Positions 18,882 to 26,881 of a stretch of DNA of 64,000 nt are shown piece by piece. Positions within the stretch are counted from its first letter, which is position 1. Each line of letters starts with the position of its first letter. The notes beneath the pieces are model-generated. The model was not told the origin of the DNA. It worked only from the letters and a program-made list of their open reading frames with translations, and made no database searches. The position numbers were made by a program, and so were the translations under genes. The stretch lies in NCBI GenBank assembly GCA_902776955.1, contig CACYSG010000005.1:32967-96966 (forward strand), written 5' to 3'. The stretch is from an uncultured Bacteroidales bacterium (GTDB lineage: Bacteria > Bacteroidota > Bacteroidia > Bacteroidales > Muribaculaceae).

Positions 18882-19802
18882 ATGAAGAGAAGTGTTTTTT
18901 CCACGTTTTCGATACTTGTGTCGGTGCTGTTTGTGACCGTTAATTGCATGGCATGTAGCAACAAGGGCAAGGCCGTCGCCGAGTCTCCTGACAAGGCGAA
19001 GGTTGATACATTTGTGCCCGATGAGAGGTTTGCATCGATGGACTCGTTGGCCGATTTCATCATGGAAGAATTCTCGGCCAAAACGGTCGACGAGTTTGTC
19101 AACCGTTATGATCAACAGGCGGCTGCCATCAAGTCCTATGGGCTTTTGAATCACAAGGGAGTGGACGCTGACCGTTTGGACGAAGTCGTGTTGCGTGATT
19201 TGCAGGCCTTGGCCGACAGCCTGTCGGGCGGCAGCACGTTCGACATGATGATGTGTGGCCGCATCGAGCGCGCTATGTCACATTATCTCACTGCCAAGGA
19301 CTATTGCGGCGGATACAGCGGAAATCCGCTCTACCAGGCCGAGATGCGCGACTGGCTCGCGCTGGAGGACGAGTTGGGAAACTTCTACGTCAATTTGGCT
19401 TACTTGGCCAATTGGGGCGGCTCAATTGTCCATGTTACCTCTAGCGGTTCTCTCGCTTATATGGCCGAAGTGCGCCAGAAGGATTACAACCAGCTCAAGA
19501 AGGACGGCCATTTTGCCAACAGTGAGTCATTGACTATTGCCGAGGCTCGTGCTGATTTCATTCAGGAACTCGCCGATGCCAAAAGCCTTGACGCTGCCAT
19601 GGACGATGAAATGTATGATGCCGAGGGCTACCGCAAGACGCTCAAGGAGATGTGTGGGCATGCCGACCGTGTGACCGTCCTGCTCGACGCGTGGCTCGAC
19701 TCACGGGCTAAATTGTGCGCAGCCCAAGGTATCCCCGATGCCCATACCGCCCACCTCATCGCTGAGCTGGGTACCCGCATGATGGAACTCATAGAGGGAT
19801 AA
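18882..19802 (+). CDS. putative lipoprotein of unknown function
   Basis: 306 residues, not recognised. The N-terminus is a lipoprotein-type signal (MKRSVFSTFSILVSVLFVTVNCMACS) with cysteines at 22 and 25, either of which could be lipidated. The mature part is acidic and largely helical, with no catalytic motif I can name. It lies 33 bp upstream of cstA on the same strand and shares its promoter, so a role linked to peptide or pyruvate uptake is possible but is only inference. Confidence 0.75.
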   Translation: MKRSVFSTFSILVSVLFVTVNCMACSNKGKAVAESPDKAKVDTFVPDERFASMDSLADFIMEEFSAKTVDEFVNRYDQQAAAIKSYGLLNHKGVDADRLDEVVLRDLQALADSLSGGSTFDMMMCGRIERAMSHYLTAKDYCGGYSGNPLYQAEMRDWLALEDELGNFYVNLAYLANWGGSIVHVTSSGSLAYMAEVRQKDYNQLKKDGHFANSESLTIAEARADFIQELADAKSLDAAMDDEMYDAEGYRKTLKEMCGHADRVTVLLDAWLDSRAKLCAAQGIPDAHTAHLIAELGTRMMELIEG

Positions 19803-19835
19803 AACAGAAAAACAAAGACATAAAGAATAAGATAT

Positions 19836-21401
19836 ATGATAACCTTTATTATCAGCCTTGTGGCCCTGGTGTTGGGCTATCTGGTTTATGGAGCCATCGT
19901 GGAGCGCGTGATGCGTCCCGATGACCGTGAGACGCCCGCCGTTAGGCTGGCCGATGGTGTGGACTATGTGGCCCTGCCCACGTGGAAAGTGTTCATGATC
20001 CAGTTCCTGAATATTGCGGGAACGGGACCCATCTTCGGTGCCATCATGGGCATGTGGTTCGGCCCCGCCAGCTACCTGTGGATTGTGCTGGGCTGCATCT
20101 TTGCCGGTGCGGTGCACGACTTCATGAGCGGCATGCTATCGCTGCGGCACGACGGTGCTAACCTGCCGACGCTCATCGGCAAGTACCTGGGTAGCGGCGC
20201 TCGTGGTGTGATGCTCGTGTTCACCGTATTGTTGCTGATGATGGTGGGCGCTGTGTTTGTTTACAGCCCCGCCGAGATTCTCAAAGGCATGTTCTCCAGC
20301 GAGACGATGCCGCTCCTCTCTGATCCCATCGTGTGGGTGATTATCATCTTCTGCTACTATATCGTTGCCACCCTGTTGCCCATCGACAAGATTATCGGCC
20401 GCATCTATCCCTTGTTCGCCATCGCCCTGCTGGTGATGGCTGCTGGACTGCTGGTCGGCTTGTTCGTGAAAATGCCGCAGTTGCCCGAGTTGTGGAACAT
20501 GGGTGACATGTCGCAGTGGACTCAAGCCCAGATTGTAGATGGCAAGGACACCCTAGGCGTGATAGCTAACATGCAGAAGGACCCCCTGTTCCCATGCCTG
20601 TTCATCACGATCGCCTGTGGTGCCATCAGCGGTTTCCATGCCACACAGAGCCCCCTGATGGCGCGCTGCCTGAAGAGCGAACGTCTCGCACGCCCCGTGT
20701 TCTACGGCGCGATGATTACCGAGGGCTTCGTGGCGCTCATTTGGGCCACCGTCTCGTCCTATTTCTTCTACTATGGCGGTTGGAAAGAGGTGGTCAGCCC
20801 CGAGGAAGTGACCAAATTCATGGCTCAGGTGCAACTAGCCGACGGCAAGACGCTCATCCAGTACTTTACCGCGCCCCAGGTGGTCAATCTGGTGTGCAGC
20901 AGTTGGCTGGGCATCGTGGGAGGCACGCTGGCCGTGCTGGGCGTTGTGGCTGCTCCCATCACGAGTGGCGACACGGCCTTCCGCAGCGCGCGACTCATCA
21001 TTGCCGAGGCGCTGCACTTTGAGCAGAAGAGCATGGTGCGCCGCCTGATGATCAGCGTCCCCATGTTTGTTGCCTCGCTGCTGCTGCTCATTTGGCAGAT
21101 GAACGATAAGGACGGCTTTAACGTGCTGTGGCAATACTTCGGCTGGTCCAACCAGGCCCTCTCGGTATTCACCCTGTGGATGATTACCGTCTATCTGGCC
21201 CGCAACCACAAGGCCTATATCATGACCCTTATCCCGGCGGTGTTCATGACGGTGGTGTGCACTTCATTCCTGGTGGCTTCGCCCAAGGCGCTGAATCATG
21301 CCGAACTCACCCCGTGGGTGGTCCTGGTCGTCATCGCCATTTCCGTCGTTTGGTTCGCCCTCTGGCTCAAACGCAGTAAACCCGAGAGAATTAAGGATTA
21401 A
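19836..21401 (+). CDS. cstA: carbon starvation protein CstA family transporter
   Basis: A multi-pass inner-membrane protein of 521 residues. Family hallmarks are LPTWKVFMIQFLNIAGTGPIFGAIMG (residues 48-75), GAVHDFMSGMLSLRHDGAN (about 90-108), FITIACGAISGFHATQSPLMARCL and GVVAAPITSGDTAFRSARLIIAE. The CstA family imports peptides or pyruvate during carbon limitation. This is the short type (about 500 residues rather than the 700 of E. coli CstA), common in Bacteroidota. It is followed by a convergent gene, with no clear terminator in between. Confidence 0.92.
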   Translation: MITFIISLVALVLGYLVYGAIVERVMRPDDRETPAVRLADGVDYVALPTWKVFMIQFLNIAGTGPIFGAIMGMWFGPASYLWIVLGCIFAGAVHDFMSGMLSLRHDGANLPTLIGKYLGSGARGVMLVFTVLLLMMVGAVFVYSPAEILKGMFSSETMPLLSDPIVWVIIIFCYYIVATLLPIDKIIGRIYPLFAIALLVMAAGLLVGLFVKMPQLPELWNMGDMSQWTQAQIVDGKDTLGVIANMQKDPLFPCLFITIACGAISGFHATQSPLMARCLKSERLARPVFYGAMITEGFVALIWATVSSYFFYYGGWKEVVSPEEVTKFMAQVQLADGKTLIQYFTAPQVVNLVCSSWLGIVGGTLAVLGVVAAPITSGDTAFRSARLIIAEALHFEQKSMVRRLMISVPMFVASLLLLIWQMNDKDGFNVLWQYFGWSNQALSVFTLWMITVYLARNHKAYIMTLIPAVFMTVVCTSFLVASPKALNHAELTPWVVLVVIAISVVWFALWLKRSKPERIKD

Positions 21402-21437
21402 AAAGGTATTTCCGCAACTTTCCTGCGAAATCAGCAC

Positions 21438-22286
21438 TTAACGGCTGAGCAGGTCCCCTTCAGCGACGATGCAGGCATCGCCGCCAACCCAGATGTCGCC
21501 GTCTTCCCGGAGGGCGGTATCCACCACCGACGGCCTACCCATCGCCTCGCCTTGCATGAAGCGGCACTGGGCGGGGCAGGTGATGAGGCCGCGCCGTTGC
21601 AGGTAGTGGGTCAGCGCAGCGTTGGCAGTACCCGTCGCCGACTCCTCGGGGATGTCGTAACGCGGCGCGAAATTACGCACATGGGCCGTGAAACCATCAT
21701 CCGTCAACGCGAACGCGTGAACACCCACCACGTCAAGCGCCTCGCTCAAGGCGGTGAGCGCCGCCATGTCGGGCGACAAAGCGTTCAAGGCCTCCACTCC
21801 ATCCACCGGCATGATGATGTCGGGCAGTCCCGTTGACACCACTTCGACAGGCATGTCGGTCCATTCAACCCTCGCCCCCGGGGCCATGATGGCGTGCAGT
21901 TGCTCCATGTCGACAGGCATGTCAAGAGCCTTGGGTGGAGCCATCTGCATCATTACCCGCCGGTCAATCCTCACCAGCAGGTCGCCCGCCAGCGTATGGT
22001 TGGTGATGGGACATTCCTCACGCAGGCGGCCCAGTAGCCACAGCACATGGAAAGCCGCGATAGTGGCATGCCCACACAGGTCCACCTCCCCGGCCGGCGT
22101 GAAGTAGCGCACCGTGAACTCATTCAGCTCCTCCTGGCGCACGAACGCCGTCTCGCTGTACCGCAATTCCGCCGCAACCAGCCGCATCAACTCCTCACCC
22201 GGGAACTCCCCGTCAACCATCACAACCCCCGCAGGATTCCCCCCGAAGGCCTCCCTCGTAAACGCATCAACAACAAAGTACCTCAT
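21438..22286 (-). CDS. PhzF family epimerase/isomerase
   Basis: 283 residues of the phenazine-biosynthesis PhzF-like fold (related to diaminopimelate epimerase). Visible marks are VDAFTREAFGGNPAGVV near the start, YSETAFVR (the catalytic Glu region), YFTPAGEVDLCGHATIAAFHVL and ESATGTANAALTHYL near the C-terminus. There are no phenazine genes around it, so the substrate is unknown; family members often act as isomerases of small metabolites. GTG 22289 directly precedes the ATG at 22286, which I prefer. Confidence 0.9.
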   Translation of the reverse strand: MRYFVVDAFTREAFGGNPAGVVMVDGEFPGEELMRLVAAELRYSETAFVRQEELNEFTVRYFTPAGEVDLCGHATIAAFHVLWLLGRLREECPITNHTLAGDLLVRIDRRVMMQMAPPKALDMPVDMEQLHAIMAPGARVEWTDMPVEVVSTGLPDIIMPVDGVEALNALSPDMAALTALSEALDVVGVHAFALTDDGFTAHVRNFAPRYDIPEESATGTANAALTHYLQRRGLITCPAQCRFMQGEAMGRPSVVDTALREDGDIWVGGDACIVAEGDLLSR

Positions 22287-22532
22287 CACAACACTTATTT
22301 TTTGGATTAGGAATCAAATCTCTAGTTAATCTATAAAAAGTCTTCATTGGCAAACGTAGGGCTTACCATCGGTAGTCATTGCCTTATTGCTCATCAGCAA
22401 AGGTAATGACATCTTTCCATATATATGCTCTTCTTCTTTAAAAAATGTTAGAGAATTTAATAGCTTATGGTTTTTTCTTTTGAGCGGTTTTTAATGGGGG
22501 AGGGGTGGTTTGTTGGAGGGGGACTGACATTT

Positions 22533-22548
22533 TGGCATGGGATTTGCA
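22533..22548 (+). promoter_or_regulatory. sigma-54 (RpoN) promoter
   Basis: TGGCATG-ggat-TTGCA matches the -24/-12 consensus TGGCAyr-N4-TTGCw at every fixed position. GG (22534-35) and GC (22546-47) are separated by exactly 10 bp. Transcription would start near 22559, about 50 bp before the YqaE-like ATG (22611). rpoN itself is in this window at 35.1 kb. The upstream stretch 22287-22532 is AT-rich and may hold the enhancer-binding site; I see no other gene there. Confidence 0.75.
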
Positions 22549-22610
22549 ATGCTATTGTCAGTAAAGTGAATTGATTGAATTAATGAATTAAAACAAGAAA
22601 GGAGTGAACC

Positions 22611-22781
22611 ATGTCGCTGTTTAGAGTACTATTGTCGATTATCTTCCCGCCGCTGGCTGTGCTGGACAAGGGTTGCGGATCGGTAGTGATTGTGACCATC
22701 CTCACGATAGCCGGGTGGATTCCGGGTGTGATTGGGGCTTTGGTCATCCTGAACAAGGACGACAGTGTACCCCGCTACTGA
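22611..22781 (+). CDS. YqaE/Pmp3 family small membrane protein
   Basis: A 56-residue hydrophobic microprotein: MSLFRVLLSIIFPPLAVLDKG, a short loop, a second helix VVIVTILTIAGWIPGVIGALVIL, then a charged tail ending RY. The FPPLAVL and GWIPGVIGAL segments are the proteolipid membrane potential modulator (Pmp3/YqaE) signature. Such proteins sit in the cytoplasmic membrane and are linked to salt, cold or membrane stress. An AAGGAG stretch lies just upstream of the ATG. A sigma-54 promoter precedes it and a hairpin terminator follows, so it is a one-gene unit. Confidence 0.88.
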   Translation: MSLFRVLLSIIFPPLAVLDKGCGSVVIVTILTIAGWIPGVIGALVILNKDDSVPRY

Positions 22782-22861
22782 TTCACCCATTCTACTAAGC
22801 TGATCTCTCCCGCTGCCTGCCCTGGAATAGTATCCGAAAAAAGATCTCATTGAGAAGCGCC

Positions 22862-22921
22862 CATCTCGCTGATTGAACGAATCACCAGTAATGTTCGTTT
22901 GATTAGCGAGATGGCTTTTTT
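22862..22921 (+). terminator. intrinsic terminator after the YqaE-like gene
   Basis: CATCTCGCT (22862-22870) pairs with AGCGAGATG (22905-22913), an inner GAACGAA/TTCGTTT pairing extends the stem, and a T run follows at 22916-22921. Confidence 0.75.
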
Positions 22922-23259
22922 ATGGCTTTTTGACTTTTAGCGGACAAGCTAATAAATTATAATGAATCCCATGGCACCCGTGCTCTCACTGGTGGAACGT
23001 GTAATACAGAAAGCCGCTAAGCTTTTATCTTAGCGCCTTTGCAGCTTAGCGTGAGGTGTTACAGAAGGTTTTTCGCTGAACAGTTACACGAGGCGGGGGA
23101 ATTGTTAAAAAACAGTAATGAGGCAAAAAAAACGGCTAAGATTTTGTCAGTTCGCCAAGTTGCCGTAACTTTGCATAAAAATTGAATATAATTACCTTTT
23201 AGGGGAGGTGATTTTTCGTAAAATTGAAGAAAAAGTTTAATCTAAATAATTGAGAATCA
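22922..23259. other. intergenic stretch with dispersed repeat fragments and the tnaA leader
   Basis: No gene seen. The part 22970-23085 (gcacccgtgctctcactggt, then cttagcgcc...cttagcgtgag) is the reverse-oriented or parallel relative of segments at 58000-58260, so this is dispersed repeat DNA. The tnaA promoter and a leader of about 80 bp follow. Confidence 0.5.
23143..23173 (+). promoter_or_regulatory. tnaA promoter
   Basis: TTTG (23143-23146), a 19-bp spacer and TAACTTTG (23166-23173), an exact Bacteroidota consensus. The leader to the ATG at 23260 is about 80 nt and contains AGGGGAGGTG but no tnaC-like leader peptide that I can find, so tryptophan control like that in E. coli is not evident. 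Confidence 0.8.
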
Positions 23260-24636
23260 ATGGAATTACCATTTGCCGAATCTTGGAAAATCAAGATGAT
23301 TGAGCCGCTGCGCAAGAGCACTCGTGCCGAGCGTGAGCAGTGGTTGAAGGAAGCCCACAACAACGTATTTATGCTCAAGGCTGAGCAGGTTTACATCGAC
23401 TGCCTGACCGATTCCGGTACTGGCGCGATGAGCGACCGTCAGTGGGCCGAGATGATGCTGGGTGACGAGAGTTACGCCGGTGCCACCTCATTCTACAAGT
23501 TCGAGAGCGTTGTACAACGCATCTTCGGTTTCAAGTATGTCATCCCCACCCACCAGGGCCGTGCTGCCGAGAACGTGCTGTTCTCTTATCTGGTGAAGGA
23601 AGGCAATGTCATCCCCGGCAACGCCCACTTCGACACCACCAAGGGTCACATCGAGGCCCGTAAGGCCAAGGCCATCGACGTCACCATCGACGAGGCCAAG
23701 GACACTCAGCTCGAGATCCCCTTCAAGGGCAACGTTTCGCTTGAGAAGTTGGAGAAGGTGCTCGAGGAGAACAAGGGTAACGTGCCCTTCATGGTACTGA
23801 CCGTGACCAACAACACCGTTGGTGGTCAGCCCGTGTCGATGAAGAACATCAAGGAGACCTGCGAGCTCTGCCACAAGTATGGCGTGCCCGTGGTAATGGA
23901 TAGCGCCCGCTTTGCCGAGAACTCCTACTTCATCAAGACCCGCGAGGAAGGCTATGCCGACAAGACCATCAAGGAGATTGCCCGCGAGATGTACTCCTAC
24001 GTTGACGCTATGACCATGTCGGCCAAGAAGGACGGCGTTGTCAACATGGGCGGTTTCATCGCTACCAACAACCAGGACTGGTACGAGGGTGCCAAGCTGT
24101 TCTGCATCCCCTTCGAGGGATTCATCACCTACGGTGGTATGAACGGCCGCGACCTTAACGCTCTGGCTGTAGGTCTTGACGAGAACACCGAGTTTGAGAT
24201 GCTCGAGACCCGCATCCACCAGGTTCAGTATCTGGCCAAGAAGCTCGACGAGTATGGTATTCCTTATCAGCGTCCCGTTGGCGGCCACGCCCTGTTCATC
24301 GACGCCGACAAGGTGCTGTGCAACGTTCCCAAGGAAGAGTTCCCCGCTCAGACCCTGACTTGCGAGCTCTACCTCGAGGCAGGCATCCGCGGTTGCGAGA
24401 TCGGCTACATCCTGGCCGACCGTGACCCCGTGACCCGCGAGAACCGCTTCGGCGGCCTCGACCTGCTGCGTCTGTGCATCGCACGCCGTGTGTACACCGA
24501 CAACCACATGAACGTGATTGCCGCTGCCCTCAAGAACGTCTATGACCGTCGTAACGAGATCACCCGCGGTGTCGCCATCGAGTGGGAAGCCCCGCTGATG
24601 CGCCACTTCACCGTGAAGCTCAAACGACTGGGCTAA
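23260..24636 (+). CDS. tnaA: tryptophanase
   Basis: A PLP-dependent lyase that splits L-tryptophan into indole, pyruvate and ammonia; a source of gut indole. 458 residues. Key segments: LTDSGTGAMSDRQWAEMM, PTHQGRAAENVLF, VTVTNNTVGGQPVSM, the PLP lysine region MTMSAKKDGVVNMGG (about residue 250) and PVGGHALFIDA. The choice of tryptophanase over tyrosine phenol-lyase rests on the C-terminal RHFT segment: TnaA has His there (His463 in E. coli) where tyrosine phenol-lyases have Phe. It is a monocistronic unit between its own promoter and terminator, without a tnaB permease. Confidence 0.93.
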   Translation: MELPFAESWKIKMIEPLRKSTRAEREQWLKEAHNNVFMLKAEQVYIDCLTDSGTGAMSDRQWAEMMLGDESYAGATSFYKFESVVQRIFGFKYVIPTHQGRAAENVLFSYLVKEGNVIPGNAHFDTTKGHIEARKAKAIDVTIDEAKDTQLEIPFKGNVSLEKLEKVLEENKGNVPFMVLTVTNNTVGGQPVSMKNIKETCELCHKYGVPVVMDSARFAENSYFIKTREEGYADKTIKEIAREMYSYVDAMTMSAKKDGVVNMGGFIATNNQDWYEGAKLFCIPFEGFITYGGMNGRDLNALAVGLDENTEFEMLETRIHQVQYLAKKLDEYGIPYQRPVGGHALFIDADKVLCNVPKEEFPAQTLTCELYLEAGIRGCEIGYILADRDPVTRENRFGGLDLLRLCIARRVYTDNHMNVIAAALKNVYDRRNEITRGVAIEWEAPLMRHFTVKLKRLG

Positions 24637-24698
24637 ACCTCTTGACGACAGACCTCACACATAACCTGAAAATACCATTAAACAAACCTTTGAAAGCC

Positions 24699-24735
24699 GG
24701 CGGCGGGCACGAGCCCGCCGTTGCTGTTTTCTGTA
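24699..24735 (+). terminator. intrinsic terminator of tnaA
   Basis: CGGCGGGC (24701-24708) pairs perfectly with GCCCGCCG (24713-24720) around a 4-nt loop, followed by the T-rich ttgctgtttt. Confidence 0.85.
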
Positions 24736-24763
24736 CCGTAGGTTGGTTGGGAAATATTTTGTA

Positions 24764-24771
24764 TCTTTGTA
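24764..24771 (+). promoter_or_regulatory. -7 element of the AraC/TPR regulator
   Basis: TATCTTTG, about 34 bp before the ATG at 24805; no exact -33 TTTG, only ttgg nearby. Confidence 0.5.
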
Positions 24772-24804
24772 GGCCCGAATGGGGTAACAGTGAAAGATGA
24801 ACTG

Positions 24805-26523
24805 ATGAAAAGAGGCATTCAAGTCATATTGTGTTCTATTGCGCTGCTCATGGCGATCACGTGCCATGGGGCGGAGCAATCGTTGGAACACAGCAAGTGG
24901 CTGAACCTTCCCATCGAGAAACTGGTCGCCATGGCCGATAAAGACTTTGCCGACGGCGGCAGCAAGGACACGGCGCTGATGTGCTACACCATCATCGCCA
25001 ACCGCTACGAGGCATCAATGCCGCAGCGTCAAAAGGTCCATTGCAAGAATGCCAGCATGAGGATGTGGTCGATCTATTTCTATGACTTCTACGACTATCC
25101 CAAGTGTTTTGACTGCCTGACCCAAGCCCTTGATATCGCTAGCGACGCGGGCATCGACGATGCTAACATCTACTTGGGCTTCGGGTGCATGTACCAGACC
25201 ATATCCGAGGAATGCAACAACTATGAACTGGGCACCGCGGCGCTGGACTATTACCGCCAGGCATTGACCGTGGGAATCAAGACCAATGACGTCGAGCACA
25301 CCGACATGGCGAGCACCGACGTGCTGGCCATGGCCCACAACCAGGGTGGCCTGTCCCAAATCGAGGGCATCTGGCAGCAGTATCTCAACCAGCCCACGCA
25401 GGGCGGCGCGTCGGTGCTGCGCCGGTACAACGAGATGCTCTATCAAGCCTTCAGTAATGTCGAGCGCAACCGCCTTGACGATGCCATTGCCGTCTATGAC
25501 AAGCAGTTGCAGCTGATCGACACCACCCAATACACCCGTTTGATCTATTTCACCCACATCGAGAAGGCCAAGGCCTATGCCATGCGGGGCGACTACCGTA
25601 ACGCCATTGCCGCCGTCAAACTGGCCGAGAAAATCGCCGTTGACCTGGAGATGAAAGACTGCAAGCTGGAGGTTTACGGCCTGCTCTCGCGCTACTTCAA
25701 GGAGCTTGGCGACCGTGACACCCAAGACCATTACTACAACCGCTACTCCATGCTCAAGGACACCCTCACCAACTATCAGCAGCTGGCCAGTGTCAACGAG
25801 ATGGAATTCCGCCATGAGTTGAAGAACATGGAACAGGAGTTGACCGAGATCAAGATGCACCGCAGGGTCATGCTGATTGCTTCGCTGGTTTCGCTGGCTT
25901 TTCTCGCTGTGTTGCTGATGCTCCTATATTTCCTGTACAAGCGCAACAAGCAGTTGACGCAGTCCAACCAGCTGCTGTACCAGAAGAATGTGGAGATGTT
26001 GCGCGCCGAGGAAGAAGAGCGCCGCATGCGGCGGCAGCTACAGGACAAGGAAGCGCCTGCTGTCGATGAAACCGCATCCCATGAAACCGCGTCCCATGAA
26101 GCCGACACCGATGAGCCTGCCGACGCCTGCGTCAAGTACAAGAGCAGCCACCTGAGCGACGAGGACAAGCAGCAACTGCTCTCGCGCATCCTGGAGGTCA
26201 TGGAAGGCAACGACGAGATCTTCTCGCCCGACTTCTCGCTCGAACGCCTGGCGATGTTGTCCGACTCGAGGTACAAATACGTCTCCCAGGTCATCAACGA
26301 GCACTATGGCCAGAATTTCAACAACTTCTTGAATTCCTTCCGCATCAAGGAGGCCTGCAAGCGCATGGGTGATATCGAGCACTACGGCAACTATACCATC
26401 GAGGCCATCAGCGAGAGCGTCGGTTTCAAGTCACGCTCAACGTTCGTCACCTCCTTCAAGCGCATCACGGGCTTGACCCCGTCGCAGTACCAGCGGCTGG
26501 CACGTGAAGAAGCGCGACAATAG
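24805..26523 (+). CDS. membrane-anchored TPR / AraC-type transcriptional regulator
   Basis: 572 residues. It has a signal-like N-terminus (MKRGIQVILCSIALLMAITCHG), then about 320 residues of helical TPR-like repeats, probably periplasmic. A transmembrane helix follows (VMLIASLVSLAFLAVLLMLLYFLY, about 355-378), then a coiled-coil linker, an acidic repeat (ETASHETASHEA) and a C-terminal AraC-type HTH with SLERLAMLSDSRYKYVSQVINEHYGQNF and SVGFKSRSTFVTSFKRITGLTPSQYQR. Such one-component sensors are common in Bacteroidales and probably regulate neighbouring surface genes; the large secreted protein downstream (26882) is the obvious candidate target. A GTG at 24790 is an alternative start. Confidence 0.88.
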   Translation: MKRGIQVILCSIALLMAITCHGAEQSLEHSKWLNLPIEKLVAMADKDFADGGSKDTALMCYTIIANRYEASMPQRQKVHCKNASMRMWSIYFYDFYDYPKCFDCLTQALDIASDAGIDDANIYLGFGCMYQTISEECNNYELGTAALDYYRQALTVGIKTNDVEHTDMASTDVLAMAHNQGGLSQIEGIWQQYLNQPTQGGASVLRRYNEMLYQAFSNVERNRLDDAIAVYDKQLQLIDTTQYTRLIYFTHIEKAKAYAMRGDYRNAIAAVKLAEKIAVDLEMKDCKLEVYGLLSRYFKELGDRDTQDHYYNRYSMLKDTLTNYQQLASVNEMEFRHELKNMEQELTEIKMHRRVMLIASLVSLAFLAVLLMLLYFLYKRNKQLTQSNQLLYQKNVEMLRAEEEERRMRRQLQDKEAPAVDETASHETASHEADTDEPADACVKYKSSHLSDEDKQQLLSRILEVMEGNDEIFSPDFSLERLAMLSDSRYKYVSQVINEHYGQNFNNFLNSFRIKEACKRMGDIEHYGNYTIEAISESVGFKSRSTFVTSFKRITGLTPSQYQRLAREEARQ

Positions 26524-26574
26524 CATTTTTGATTCTTTTTGCCACTAATAATTGCCGTTTTCGGTTGTTTTTTT

Positions 26575-26732
26575 GGTAATGATATAGAAGTTGACCCTGA
26601 AAGTTTTTTAATGCCAATTTTGCTAATGAGACTAATTACACGAAAAAATAAAATCTATTCGCAAAAATTTGATTAATTAGTGTAATTGGCATTTGCCCCG
26701 CAGGGTTTTGGGCCAACAGCTATATCATTGCC
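26575..26732. mobile_element. MITE-like element, copy 1 (158 bp)
   Basis: The ends are imperfect terminal inverted repeats: left GGTAATGATATAGAAGTTG, right (reverse complement) GGCAATGATATAGCTGTTG. Both sides are flanked by TGTTTTTTT (26566-26574 and 26733-26741), a 9-bp candidate target duplication, although T-rich DNA weakens this. A second copy is at 54761-54940. There is no coding capacity, so any movement would need a transposase supplied in trans. Confidence 0.75.
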
Positions 26733-26881
26733 TGTTTTTTTGTGTAAAATGCCGAAATCTGTACATATCGCAACATGGAGCCATACATGATACTATCGGA
26801 AAAGTTGTATTTTTGCGATGTGTATAATCGTCATGCCGCTCAATGCGGCATATTCATCAACATTAAAAACAAAAAAGGATC

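Noticed and set aside
23174-23259. A tnaC-like leader peptide
   Set aside because: No short frame with a tryptophan codon and stop precedes tnaA in this 85-bp leader.
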